Shown here: piece by piece, positions 41,969-51,002 of the stretch
How positions within the stretch are numbered: the first letter of the stretch is position 1
How the letters are laid out: every line of letters begins with the position of its first letter
DNA from: Streptomyces resistomycificus
GTDB lineage: Bacteria; Actinomycetota; Actinomycetes; Streptomycetales; Streptomycetaceae
NCBI RefSeq assembly: GCF_001514265.1
Contig: NZ_KQ948996.1
Coordinates: forward strand, 186,001 to 250,000
DNA length: 64,000 bases
Reading direction: 5' to 3'
Position numbers and translations under genes: made by a program
The notes under the pieces: generated by a model
What the model was told of the DNA's origin: nothing
The model's database searches: none
The model's input: the letters and a program-made list of their open reading frames with translations, nothing else

Positions 41969-42767
41969 GGGCGTTCACTCCCTTGCGGATGGTGTCGGCC
42001 TGGGTCTGGTGGTTGCGCAGCCGGTAGGAGGGTCCGTCGATGCCGGCCACTGCGGCCCGGTGCAGGAGCCGGTCGAGCATCGCGGCGGCGACGGTGGCGT
42101 CGCCGAAGGCGCCGGCCCAGTCGGCGATGCCGACGTTGGTGGTCAGGATCGTGCTCGACTTCAGATACCTCTGGTTGATCACCTGGAAGAGGGCGGAGGC
42201 GCCGTCCTCGGGCAGCGGGAGATAGCCGAGTTCGTCGATGATCAAAAGCTTCGGGCCTACGCAGAACCGCATGCAGGTCTTCCAGCGACCTTCGAGGGCG
42301 GCCTTGTGGCACTTGGCGGCGAGTTCCGCGGCGGTGGTGAAGTAGACACGGTGCCCGGCGTCGACTGCTGCCCGGCCGAGCGCGACGGACAGCATGGTCT
42401 TCCCGACGCCGGGCGGCCCGACGAACAGCACGTTGGAGGCGTCGTCGAGGAAGCGCAGGGTGGCCAGGTCGCGGATGAGCTTCTCGTCGACGCCGGGCTG
42501 GGCGGCGAAGTCGAAGTCGTTGAGGGTCCAGGGTTCGGGCAGGCAGGCGAACCGCAGGCGGGCGGCGAGCCGGCGGGCCTCGGTGGCCTCGACTTCGATC
42601 TCCAGCAGCCTCTCCAGGGCTGCGGTCAGCGACATCCGTTCGGTGCGGGCCTGGTCCAGCACCCGATTGAGTGCCTCGGCGGCGTCGTTGAGTTTGAGGT
42701 AGGACAGGTGACCTCGCAGCTGCTGGAAGCGGCGTGCTTCGCTCATCTGCATCGGCGACGTACTCAC
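41958..42767 (-). CDS. istB: IstB-type transposition ATPase of IS21
   Basis: A 269-residue AAA+ ATPase that assists the IstA transposase in target choice. Walker A is VGPPGVGKTMLSVAL near residue 118, Walker B LLIIDELGYLPL near 175, followed by STILTTNVGIADW. The GTG start overlaps the istA stop by four bases. The frame is complete and undamaged, in contrast to istA. Confidence 0.92.
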   Translation of the reverse strand: MSTSPMQMSEARRFQQLRGHLSYLKLNDAAEALNRVLDQARTERMSLTAALERLLEIEVEATEARRLAARLRFACLPEPWTLNDFDFAAQPGVDEKLIRDLATLRFLDDASNVLFVGPPGVGKTMLSVALGRAAVDAGHRVYFTTAAELAAKCHKAALEGRWKTCMRFCVGPKLLIIDELGYLPLPEDGASALFQVINQRYLKSSTILTTNVGIADWAGAFGDATVAAAMLDRLLHRAAVAGIDGPSYRLRNHQTQADTIRKGVNARVS

Positions 42768-44120
42768 TCCGTGTTCTCCTCCTTCGGTGAGGGAACGGAC
42801 CGCAGCCGGTCGGCCACGGCGGCATAGTGGGACAGGTCGATCACGACCCGTTCGGCTGGATCAGCGGCTGCTTGCTGTCCGCGCAGCCGCTCGGCCTCGG
42901 CGAGCGCGGCCTGGGATGGCGGCCTGCGGACCTTGTTCTTGCAGGGCGCCCGGTCCGAGAAGGCCGCCAGGACTTCTCGTTCCAGCGCGATGACATGTCC
43001 GGCGTCCCGCACTGTCTGACCGGCGCCGCGAGGAGCCCGGCGGTGGCGGGCGATCACAGCCCGTCCGGCGGTGGCGATGTCGAGATGGTCCTCACCGAGC
43101 CGGTGCCGGACCCTGACCTGGGCCCCGGCCAGTCCCGGCGGAATGGAGTACAGATTCCCGTCGAAGGACACCAGGCACTGCGGGCTGACTCCGTTCGACC
43201 TCCAGCTCGGCGGGGAACGGGCGAACCGGAACGTCCAACAGCCTTTCGGCTGCCGCGAGTTCACCGACGGTGACCTTGAGGCCGTCCAGGGTCCGGCGGC
43301 GCTCGTCCATCCGGACGGCGAGTTTGTCGATGCCGGACTGGGCCTGGCCGACGCTCAGCGCATCGGGGACCGTGCGCCACCAGCAGTGGGCAGCCGAGTG
43401 GTTGGCCTTCTCGACGACACCCTAGCGGTTGCCGCGACGCGGCGGGCAGATGTCCACCCCGACGCCGTAGTACTTCGCGACCGCGGCGAAGGAGGCCGTG
43501 ACCTGGCCGCTGGAGGGGTAGCAGACTGTCGCCATCCGGTCAAAGCGTCACCGTCTCGCCGTCCCGCCCAGCTTGCGGACCACCTGGTCGAGGGCCTGGA
43601 CCAGGTGCGGGAAGTCCTCGGACTCCGCCAGCACCGCCCGCCACCTGCCCGAATGCGCGAGCGCCCCGACCAGCAGGTGAGCGTGCTCGCCCACTCCCCA
43701 CCCCTGCGGCGGGTCCGGCAACTCCAGCCAGTCGAACTGGATCTCCTCGCCCGGAGGATGCGCGATCATCGCGACGTTCCGGCCGGTCTCGGCATGACAC
43801 GGCTCGCAGTGAGGGCGCACCTGATAGCGGCGAAGCGCGCGGGTGAACGTCGAGTATCCGCCCTCATAGCCAAGGCCCTTGACCTCGTCGAACAGGGTCG
43901 AGGCCCACAGATGAGGGTCGTCTGCCAGTCGCTGCCGGCAGTACTCCAGGAACGGCACGAAAGCATCCGGGCTCTGACGGCGCTGCCCTGGGACCTGCTC
44001 ACCGTTCAGATAGGAGCGGATGGTCTTGCGATCACGGCCCAGATGCCGCGCGATCGCCGAGATCGTCCATCCCTGACGACGCAGTGCGTGAGCGTCCACG
44101 TCTTCCTCCAGCGTGAGCAT
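42764..44120 (-). pseudogene. istA: Inactivated IS21 transposase istA
   Basis: The natural start is ATG 44120 (MLTLEEDVDAHALRRQGW, then HTH SAIARHLGRDRKTIRSYL). The DDE part begins EIQFDWLEL. The frame is broken three times: TGA at 43548-43550 where the family has Trp in RRWRFDRM; TAG at 43422-43424 where the family has Lys in RGNRKGVVEK; and a one-base frameshift near 43,200 before SFDGNLYSIPPGL. The C-terminal part then runs in frame to the istB overlap. Two stops plus a frameshift argue against a sequencing error. Confidence 0.88.
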
Positions 44121-44410
44121 CCAGGCCCCCGACCAGGCCGAACTCGTAGCTCGCGCAAGCTCTCCACGACACACCCATGCCAGTGCGACACGCCGCTCAA
44201 CATCACGCGAAGAGACCCGACAAGGTCACACGAAGGGTGGGGAGATCGAAAGAGCAGGTTTGGCCCACCTCAGAGCACGAGGTGGCCGCTTTCAAAGAGC
44301 GCCATCACTCCGGGCAGGCCGTGGGCACGCGGGGAGGTACGACGCGGCCTCAACGAGGGCCGGTTCGACGTCGATCGGCCGCGGCTGGTGCTCGACGGCC
44401 TGTCCTCAGC
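44121..44410. other. Probable end region of the IS21 element
   Basis: TGTCG repeats occur on the minus strand here (around 44,130-44,222), as in IS21 termini. I could not find a clean matching inverted repeat at the other end near 41,450, so the exact element limits are open. Confidence 0.35.
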
Positions 44411-44539
44411 CTGTCGCCGCCTGTCAAACGGGCCCTCGGCTGGACGAAGTCCCGGCCGCGCAAGCCAGAGGCAGCCGATCGGTGGACCCTCGCTGATCAT
44501 CGCCGCCCACAGTATGAGACAGCCGGCTTGTCGGGATAG
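44411..44539 (+). pseudogene. Transposase remnant of a second IS family
   Basis: One frame reads VKRALGWTKSRPRKPEAADR and is close to the C-terminal motif TLGWTRPKLRxPEAADRWTW of a Streptomyces DDE transposase family. It ends in a frameshift. Only about 40 residues remain. Confidence 0.5.
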
Positions 44540-44823
44540 CTGTCAGCTTCTCGTTCCTGCCGCTCACGCCGGCCGCGTGGCGTCGCCGTGAACGTTCGAT
44601 TCCAGTGGTGCGTTGCCACAGCGTTGCGCCGCGTGCGGGACCTGTGGGTGACGCTCTGTCAGGTGGTTCGAGTAGTGCCGTCCACCCGTTCGAGACCTCC
44701 CAGACAGCCTCTGGCCTCGTGAAACGACCGGTTTGCCATGCTGTGGAGCAACAGCCGATTGCCTACGCTGAGTTCAGGGGCGCCCTCTCCTGTGAAGGAC
44801 TCTCGAGGCTGAGGAGCACTGAC
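44540..44823. other. Gap upstream of the beta-trefoil gene
   Basis: No gene is recognised. The right end holds the promoter and GAGGAG ribosome site of the next gene. Confidence 0.35.
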
Positions 44824-45303
44824 TTGAGCGACTTCGTACTGCTCGCGGGCGGATCGGTGACGATGACCCACCACGTCACCGGCACCTACTTCATGTGCAA
44901 CGACTGGCACGACGGTGTCGGCAACCACACCCAGACCTGGGCACAGGACCCGTTCGCCAAGGACAACAACTCGCACCGGTGGTTCCTGCGACAGAACGCC
45001 GACGGCACCGTGCGCATCGAGTCGTACGCCAACCACCGCTGCCTGACCGCGGGAGCCAACCCGCCCGACATCGTGACTCTTCGAGAAAGCACGGACAGCC
45101 TCAGCCAGCACTGGCGGCTGGTCTCGCACGCAGAGCGAGGCGGTGACTACTACATGGTCTCGGTCGTGCACCCGCGCTACGCCCTGGCCATCGTCGACCA
45201 CCTTCAGGGCAACGACCGGCTGGTGGGCCTGACCCGCATGTGGGGCGGACCGAACCTCTCCCAGCTGTGGCGGATCTACCCCTCGTCGGATGACCAGGGA
45301 TGA
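44824..45303 (+). CDS. Beta-trefoil (ricin-type lectin fold) protein
   Basis: A 159-residue protein from TTG 44824, chosen for GAGGAG at 44811-44816. It has repeated beta-trefoil units: SHRWFLRQNADGTVRIESYA then NHRCLTAG, SLSQHWRLV, and NLSQLWRIYPS near the end, the QxW-type pattern of ricin B folds. There is no signal peptide, so it may stay inside the cell, which is unusual for a sugar binder. The ligand is unknown. Confidence 0.7.
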   Translation: MSDFVLLAGGSVTMTHHVTGTYFMCNDWHDGVGNHTQTWAQDPFAKDNNSHRWFLRQNADGTVRIESYANHRCLTAGANPPDIVTLRESTDSLSQHWRLVSHAERGGDYYMVSVVHPRYALAIVDHLQGNDRLVGLTRMWGGPNLSQLWRIYPSSDDQG

Positions 45304-45442
45304 TTCCCGACCAGCGCGCGCGCTGCCCCTCGTGGTGAGTGCCAACTAAAGCGTGCCGGTCAGTCAGCGGGGGTGGCCGCCGGCAGCTTGGCCCTCTCGT
45401 CGGGCAGGCCGCGGACGGTACTGAAGCTCCCTCGTCTTCCCA

Positions 45443-45469
45443 CCGGATCCGCCCTCCAGGCGGATCCGG
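45443..45469. terminator. Hairpin between convergent genes
   Basis: CCGGATCCGCC and GGCGGATCCGG form an 11-bp stem with loop CTCCA just downstream of the secreted hydrolase gene and after the beta-trefoil gene. Confidence 0.8.
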
Positions 45470-45481
45470 ATCGGCAAGCTG

Positions 45482-46963
45482 TCAGGAGGGCACGGCGGGG
45501 CAGCTGGTGCCCCGTGGTGGGACGGTCAGGTCGGTGAGGTAGCTGTCCACGGCATCCTCCATACACGGGCCGCTGGTGACGCTGCCGTGCCCCCGGCCCT
45601 CGTACGTGAGGAGCACGCCGCTGCGACCGAGCTGCCGCGCCACCGAGACCGCCCACGGGTAACCGGTGGCGGGATCGTGCAGCGCGTTGGACAGCAGGAT
45701 CGGCGGGGCACCGTGTGCGTCAAGGCGGTGCTGGGGGTTGGCTGTCGGCGCGCCCAGACACGCCGCTGCCATGTGGATCGGTAGCAGGTAAGGCAGGTCA
45801 GGTGCGGTCATGTCCATCGTCGCGACGAGCGAGGCATACTCCTGGTAGCCGCGCACTGGCAGGCGCCAGTCCGAGCAGAAGACCGGGGTGGCCGGATGCA
45901 GCGGCGCTGTCGAGGTGGGTGACGCGGGCAGCGGCTTGCTCGCGTCCATCCCCGCGATCGCCGTGGCCAGACCCGCGTAGTCGGCCTCGTAGAACTTCCG
46001 GAACGCGATCTTGTTGACAAGGTCCGAAGACGACAGCGGGGTACCCGGTTTCGCCGGGTCCTCCAGCTCGCCGCGCCCGGCCCGGGCCAACAGCCCCTGC
46101 CAGACGGCGCGGACGTCGCGGCCGTGCAGCGCGCAGTCCGCGGCACCGTCGCACCACTTCACGAACTCCTGGAATGAATCCTCTGCCGAGGCCGCCTCGG
46201 ACCGCAGGAATTCACGGGTGGTCGGGACGCTGTGGTCCATGACGCTCTCCAGCACCATCGCGCGCACGCGGCGCGGGTAGGTCTCGGCGTACTGGGCGCC
46301 GAGCAGCGTGCCGTACGAGCTGCCGTGGAAGGTCAGTTTCCGCTCGCCGAGGGCGGCCCGGAGGGCATCCAGGTCCCGGACCGTCTGAGCGGTGTCAAGG
46401 TGGTCGAACACTGGGCCGGTACGGGCCCGGCAGTCGGCACGGAGCCGCCTGTTGTAGGCCATGGTGGCGTCGAAGTCCGCCTGGCTCTTCAGCTCCGGTG
46501 ACGGCCGCTCGGCAAGCAGGTCGCCGGAGCAGGTCACCGGGTTGCTGCCGCCCACGCCGCGCGGGTCGAAGCTGACGATGTCGAACCTGCGGCGGACCTC
46601 GGGGCTGAACCTGCTGATACGGCCCACCACCATCGCCACACCCGAGTCGCCTGGCCCGCCTGGGCCGAACACCATCGAGCCGACGCGTGCGCCGTGGTCG
46701 GTGGCCTTGCGGCGGGCCACGGCCAGGTCGAGTCTCGGCCCGTCCGGGTAGGCCCAGTCGACCGGCACCGAGAGAGTGGCGCACTCGGCTCCTGGCTTCG
46801 CCGGGTCGTCACACGGTGCCCACCGCAGGGCCGCGGTGGCAGACGGTGCCGCCTGGACCGCGGGAGCGGCGCCGAGGCTGATGACCGCCATGGCGCCTCC
46901 CACGGTCATGGCCGCGCCCCGCGTGGCGATGCGCCGCAGTGCGGATCTGCCCCTTAACGGCAT
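45482..46963 (-). CDS. Secreted alpha/beta hydrolase, SlpD/SlpE tripeptidyl-aminopeptidase type
   Basis: A 493-residue exported enzyme. ATG 46963 has GAGGAGG five bases upstream. Residues 1-40 are a signal peptide (GGAMAVISLGAAPAVQA). The oxyanion motif MVFGPGGPGDSG lies near residue 93, the nucleophile FHGSSYGTLLGAQYAE near 190, and a C-terminal cap domain carries ILLSNALHDPATGYPWAV (Asp) near 430 and YEGRGHGSVT (His) near 460. Family members release tripeptides from protein N-termini outside the cell. Confidence 0.92.
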   Translation of the reverse strand: MPLRGRSALRRIATRGAAMTVGGAMAVISLGAAPAVQAAPSATAALRWAPCDDPAKPGAECATLSVPVDWAYPDGPRLDLAVARRKATDHGARVGSMVFGPGGPGDSGVAMVVGRISRFSPEVRRRFDIVSFDPRGVGGSNPVTCSGDLLAERPSPELKSQADFDATMAYNRRLRADCRARTGPVFDHLDTAQTVRDLDALRAALGERKLTFHGSSYGTLLGAQYAETYPRRVRAMVLESVMDHSVPTTREFLRSEAASAEDSFQEFVKWCDGAADCALHGRDVRAVWQGLLARAGRGELEDPAKPGTPLSSSDLVNKIAFRKFYEADYAGLATAIAGMDASKPLPASPTSTAPLHPATPVFCSDWRLPVRGYQEYASLVATMDMTAPDLPYLLPIHMAAACLGAPTANPQHRLDAHGAPPILLSNALHDPATGYPWAVSVARQLGRSGVLLTYEGRGHGSVTSGPCMEDAVDSYLTDLTVPPRGTSCPAVPS

Positions 46964-47315
46964 GGATCCTCCTCGTGACGGAAGTGGTTGTCTCAGGCGT
47001 GCGGACCCGGCCGGGGCACCGTTGTCACGGTAGGTGCACTGTCGCCCATACGGTGCCCCTGTCAGGGGCATTTCCGGGTCGGGTGGGGGACCGCTCAGGG
47101 GCGATCAGGGCGCAGGGCGAGAAACGGAGGGCGCACACCAAGACCAAGCCCCACTCGGCGGTTGGGACGGTAGCTCGGGTGAGTGTGGGGAAGGACCGCC
47201 ACCGCCGGTGGGGCAGGAGCTGGAGAAGGCCGTACGGCGGCGGTCACTCGAGCGGGATGCCCCGGACACATGGATTGCATAGCGAGCGGAAGTGCCGGCC
47301 ACCCCAGCGCTTCAC
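46964..47315. other. Intergenic region upstream of the secreted hydrolase
   Basis: It should hold the promoter of the leftward hydrolase gene. No coding pattern is recognised. Confidence 0.4.
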
Positions 47316-47554
47316 TCATGGCTGGTGGGCGGCGATAAGGACATTGATGCCGCTGGAGTCCGTGAGGGTTACGCCGCTGAGGTCCACCACGGTCCGCGGC
47401 GCGTCGCGCTGCCGCAGGACAGCAGGTTCTCGGTGAGCTCGCTCGTGACGGTGTGGTCGATTTCACCGCGCATCGTGACAACCCGGATCCCGTCGACGCC
47501 TGAGTGGTCGATCGACAACTGGCCGGGCCGGGCTGCTCCGTGGGTTCCTGTCAC
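47316..47554 (-). pseudogene. Frameshifted STAS-domain anti-sigma factor antagonist
   Basis: GTG 47554 opens a frame reading VRVVTMRGEIDHTVTSELT-like residues (IRVVTMRGEIDHTVTSELT), the first half of a STAS domain. After about LLS the frame runs into a stop; the next frame continues RTVVDLSGVTLTDSSGINVL and ends AAHQP. The DSSGIN Ser is the usual phosphorylation site. One indel near 47,410 separates the halves. It lies divergent from an RsbW-like kinase, its natural partner. Confidence 0.78.
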
Positions 47555-47727
47555 CGTTTCCTCGACTGCGCTCGCTGATGAGGGACCTGAGGCCCCGACA
47601 CTACGAGCGCTGCCAGCCTGCACCGATATTAAGGTGAACACCCGTTCGGCCCTCTACGTAAGCGGTCTCAAGGGGCATGCGAGGCAGAGTGCGGGGTAAG
47701 CGCAGGCGGGTGAACGGGGGAAACAAG

Positions 47728-48255
47728 GTGGAACCGGCGGGATCAGTCTCCGATGGTGAGGGCAGTGCGCTGCCTGGCGCCCCTCCGATGCAGGACACTG
47801 TCGCCCTGGACGGTGACGGGCACGTGATCGGTGAGGCACGCCGCCGCGCGGCTGACTTCCTCGCCCGTGCACAGGCCGAGCACGGCATCCTGGTGTCCGC
47901 ACGGGCGATGGATCTGACGCGGCTGGTGGTCAGCGAGCTCGTCACCAACGCCCGGAAGTACGCTCCCGGACCCGTGCTGATGGAGCTGCGCATCGCCGGG
48001 GCCGTGGTGGAAGTGATCGTGTGGGACAGCGATCCGGTGCTGCCGGTGGCCCGGGCCGCCGATGCGGGCAGAGTCGGGCAGCACGGCCTGGAAATCGTCA
48101 TGGCCGTCGCTCAGGGCTTCGAGGTCCAGCGGGAGCCGGTCGGCAAACGCATCACCGCCCGCATCGCCCTGACCGAGGAGCCCGGCGGAGACGTCACCGG
48201 ACGCGGCCTCCAGCAGCAGCCGGGGCCTGCGCTGGACTCCCACGGCATTCCCTGA
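47728..48255 (+). CDS. RsbW-like ATP-binding anti-sigma/serine kinase
   Basis: A 175-residue GHKL-fold protein: LTRLVVSELVTNARKYAP near residue 62 is the N-box, VIVWDSDPVLPV near 92 the D-box region and GQHGLEIVMAVAQGFEV near 115 the G-box. Such kinases bind a sigma factor or phosphorylate a STAS antagonist. GTG 47728 was chosen for GGGGGAAACAAG upstream; GTG 47710 is also possible. Its divergent STAS partner gene is broken. Confidence 0.85.
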   Translation: MEPAGSVSDGEGSALPGAPPMQDTVALDGDGHVIGEARRRAADFLARAQAEHGILVSARAMDLTRLVVSELVTNARKYAPGPVLMELRIAGAVVEVIVWDSDPVLPVARAADAGRVGQHGLEIVMAVAQGFEVQREPVGKRITARIALTEEPGGDVTGRGLQQQPGPALDSHGIP

Positions 48256-48431
48256 CGGCCTGCCGCGAAGCGTCGCCGCCACAGGGGGGCAAGGCCGGCG
48301 GGGGAGCGAGGCCGGCGGGGGAGAGGCCATGGCGGGCGCAGTGTCAGTGTGCGGGTCGGGGCCACCGGCTGCCTTTTTTTGGGCCGTCTTAATTGGACAC
48401 GTTCTCCCAGACAGCCTGGTGTGGGCAGGCC

Positions 48432-48722
48432 TCAGAACTCGGGGTCTCCCGTCACGTCCCGTCCGGTCCGCACCCGGTAGGAGATCCGCACACCTTCATC
48501 CCCGGAAGCGCGGATGCTTCCCCACGGGATGGTCTGCCCCCTCTTGAGAGCCGCGAAGTTGGGGTCGTCCACGACATCCAGCTTCACGCCGTTGACGCGC
48601 CGGGTGAGGGCGAGGGTGTCGCGGGGCTCCTTGATCTCGACCGTGCACGGCCTGGACACGGCGATGTCAAGCACTTCCAGGCCACTGCGGCCAATGGTGC
48701 GGACTTTGTCGCTGACTGCCAT
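48432..48722 (-). CDS. Small hypothetical protein
   Basis: A 96-residue protein: MAVSDKVRTIGRSGLEVLDI at the start, then VEIKEPRDTLALTRRVNG and IPWGSIRASGDEGVRISYRV near the end. ATG 48722 has AAGGGA upstream. The frame runs on to 49295 through the tandem repeat, but I take the extension as non-coding. The family is not recognised. Confidence 0.5.
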   Translation of the reverse strand: MAVSDKVRTIGRSGLEVLDIAVSRPCTVEIKEPRDTLALTRRVNGVKLDVVDDPNFAALKRGQTIPWGSIRASGDEGVRISYRVRTGRDVTGDPEF

Positions 48723-49469
48723 GGAGAATCCCTTCGTCCGGGACGGCTGACATGAGCTGCCTCCGAGCCTGCCCGCCGTCCGGTGGCCGCGCCCATCCAG
48801 AGGCACGAACGGGTGACGGCCGCCGTGTGGCCGCGCCGCCGGGTCCCCGCCGGTCGAGGGCCGGTCGCCGACGGGCGAGACCCGCGGCCGAGCCTTGGAG
48901 TCCCCGGTCCCGACCGCGGCGCCAAGCTTGACCGGATCGAGTAGTTCCTGGAGCGGTGGAGCGCTTCCCGGACCGGTTGTTCGCGTGTCGACGAGTTCGG
49001 GCAGCTTTGTCTCCGGCTCTCCGGCTCTCCGGCTCTCCGGCTCTCCGGCTCTCCGGCTCTCCGGCTCACCGGCGGAGGCGGCTGGGCCCCTGGCGGTCAG
49101 CCTGGGCGGCAACCCGCGTCGGCGCATCGCCATCGCCACCGCCACTGCCACGTCCATCGCCAACGCCGACACCCCTACGTGCAGGCGCCCAACGCCTCGA
49201 GCGCGCCGCATCCGCAGCGAGAGGGGCATCCGCTGGGGCGCGCCGCGGCCACCGCCAGTGACGGCCTGGCGTCTTCCCTCGCGCTCGGGGATCACCGCCG
49301 CCGACCCCGAACACCGCTACTCACCCCTGGTGCCGGGCTGGGACCGGGCCGGGCCGTAACCGGCCGCGGGCCCGGCCGTAATTCGCTTGCCCGAGCCACG
49401 GGGCAACGCTGCACTGTGGCGGGACACCACGAGTCGTGGTGCCGGTATTTCGAGGAGGCAGCGCCAGTA
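48723..49469. other. Long gap with an 8-bp tandem repeat and no clear gene
   Basis: No convincing gene. Minus-strand coding-like text near 48,900-49,010 (LPELVDTRTTGPGSAPPLQE) is not recognised. The right end holds the promoter of the Eis-like gene. Confidence 0.4.
49011..49066. repeat. Seven tandem copies of CTCCGGCT
   Basis: A perfect 56-bp repeat of an 8-base unit. Because 8 is not a multiple of 3, it does not look like a protein repeat; slippage could vary the copy number. Confidence 0.92.
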
Positions 49470-50702
49470 ATGGAGATTCGTTCCACGGCCGATGAGGATT
49501 TTGACGTCTTCGTCGACACTGTCCATGCCGCGTTCGGGCGCTTCCCGGAAACCCCGGTCGAGGGCGGCGGGCTCTGGTGGTCGGCGCTCGAAATGGACCG
49601 TTGCCTGCTCGCCCTGACGGCGGACGGGCGACCCGTCGGCACCGCCGCCACGCACTCCTTCGAGCTCACCCTGCCTGGTGACACCCTCGTCCCGGCCCCG
49701 GGAGTGACCGCCGTCGGCGTCCTCCCCTCACACCGACGCCAGGGCGTGCTCAGCGCGATGATGCGGCATCAGCTCGCCGAGTCGCGGGCCCGCGGAGAGT
49801 TCCTCTCCGTGCTGCTGGCCTCTGAGGCCCCGATCTACGGCAGGTTCGGCTACGGACCGGCGACCTACACCGCGCAGCTGACGGTGCCGCGCCACAAGGC
49901 CGCCCTCGCCGTTCCCCGGGCGCGCGGAGAGGCCGACGCACCGGCGACCGGTTCGGACAACGACTCGGTCGAAGTGCTGCGTCGTGCCGAGTGCGGCGAG
50001 ATCCTGGAAGTGGTCTACGACCGGTATCGGCGCGCCCAGCCCGGCGCGCTGTCCCGGCCGCACCGCTGGTGGGCCTTGCGGGCGGGGCAGCCCCCGATCT
50101 CGCCGGCACCGCGCTACGTCGCCGTTCACCGTGACGCCGACGGCGTCCCGGACGGCTACGCCAGCTACTCGATCGGCGAGCCCAACACCTTGACGGTCGA
50201 CGAGACCATCGCCACCGACGACGCCGTCTTCACGGCCCTGGCCCGCTTCGTACTCGGACACGACCTGGTCTCTCAGGTCGTGTTCAAGCACGTCCCGCCA
50301 GAGCACCCGCTGCGCTGGCAGCTTGCGGACCGCCGCGCCGGCGAGGTGAGCGGCGACATGGACTGGCTCTGGGTGCGGCTGCTGGACGTCCCGCGTGCTC
50401 TGACCGCGCGCGGGTGGTTCATGGACGGCGAACTCGTCCTCGACGTCGAGGACCCCTTCCTCGGCGAGCATGGCCGCTACCTGCTGACCGTCCGGGACGG
50501 CAAGGCCGACTGCGTCCCGACAGACCGGGAGCCCGACCTGTCCCTGGACGTGAGCGACCTGGGCTCGGTCTACCTCGGCGGCACGGCCCCGAGCACGCTC
50601 GTGCGTGCCGGACACATCCGGGCCCACCGCCCGGGCGCGGCCACCCTCGCTGACGCCCTCTTCCGCGCCGAGCGCTCCCCGCACTGCCTGCACTGGTTCT
50701 GA
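49470..50702 (+). CDS. Eis-like GNAT acetyltransferase
   Basis: A 410-residue protein with the tripartite Eis layout. An N-terminal GNAT domain has the acetyl-CoA loop VGVLPSHRRQGVLSAMMRH near residue 88; a second GNAT-like domain follows; and a C-terminal SCP2-like domain holds LVLDVEDPFLGEHGRYLL near 325. The C-terminus ends HCLHWF, giving the terminal Phe carboxylate typical of Eis as catalyst. Eis enzymes acetylate amines, including aminoglycosides; the physiological substrate here is unknown. GAGGAGG lies upstream of ATG 49470. Confidence 0.9.
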   Translation: MEIRSTADEDFDVFVDTVHAAFGRFPETPVEGGGLWWSALEMDRCLLALTADGRPVGTAATHSFELTLPGDTLVPAPGVTAVGVLPSHRRQGVLSAMMRHQLAESRARGEFLSVLLASEAPIYGRFGYGPATYTAQLTVPRHKAALAVPRARGEADAPATGSDNDSVEVLRRAECGEILEVVYDRYRRAQPGALSRPHRWWALRAGQPPISPAPRYVAVHRDADGVPDGYASYSIGEPNTLTVDETIATDDAVFTALARFVLGHDLVSQVVFKHVPPEHPLRWQLADRRAGEVSGDMDWLWVRLLDVPRALTARGWFMDGELVLDVEDPFLGEHGRYLLTVRDGKADCVPTDREPDLSLDVSDLGSVYLGGTAPSTLVRAGHIRAHRPGAATLADALFRAERSPHCLHWF

Positions 50703-51002
50703 CCGCGCGCTCGCCGACCCCGCACAAGTCCCGTCAGCTCGTAGTCACGCGTCGGGCGGATTGCTCGCGACGTGCGAAGGGCTGAGCGGGCGTGGGCGCC
50801 GAACCTCCATGTGGGTTACAGCGTTTCCGGCCTCTCGGGAACTGACGCCGAGCCTATGGTTCCCGTGCTCTCAGAGGGCGAGATGGCATCAAACATCGAT
50901 TTCTAGATGTTTTCAGCGGTCAATCAGCATATGGGGCTGTTTGGGTGTCCTGGTCGTGCCGCATGTTCCGGGTGCAAGGTGCGACGTGAAAGGGGCACAG
51001 AC
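50703..51002. other. Intergenic region upstream of the tectonin gene
   Basis: No separate gene is recognised. A possible longer start at 50907 (reads CPGRAACSGCKVRRERG) joins the tectonin frame, but the GTG at 51003 has the better ribosome site (AAAGGGG). Confidence 0.4.

Noticed and set aside
49011..49066. CRISPR-like or protein repeat
   Set aside because: The 8-base units are directly adjacent without spacers and do not keep one reading frame.
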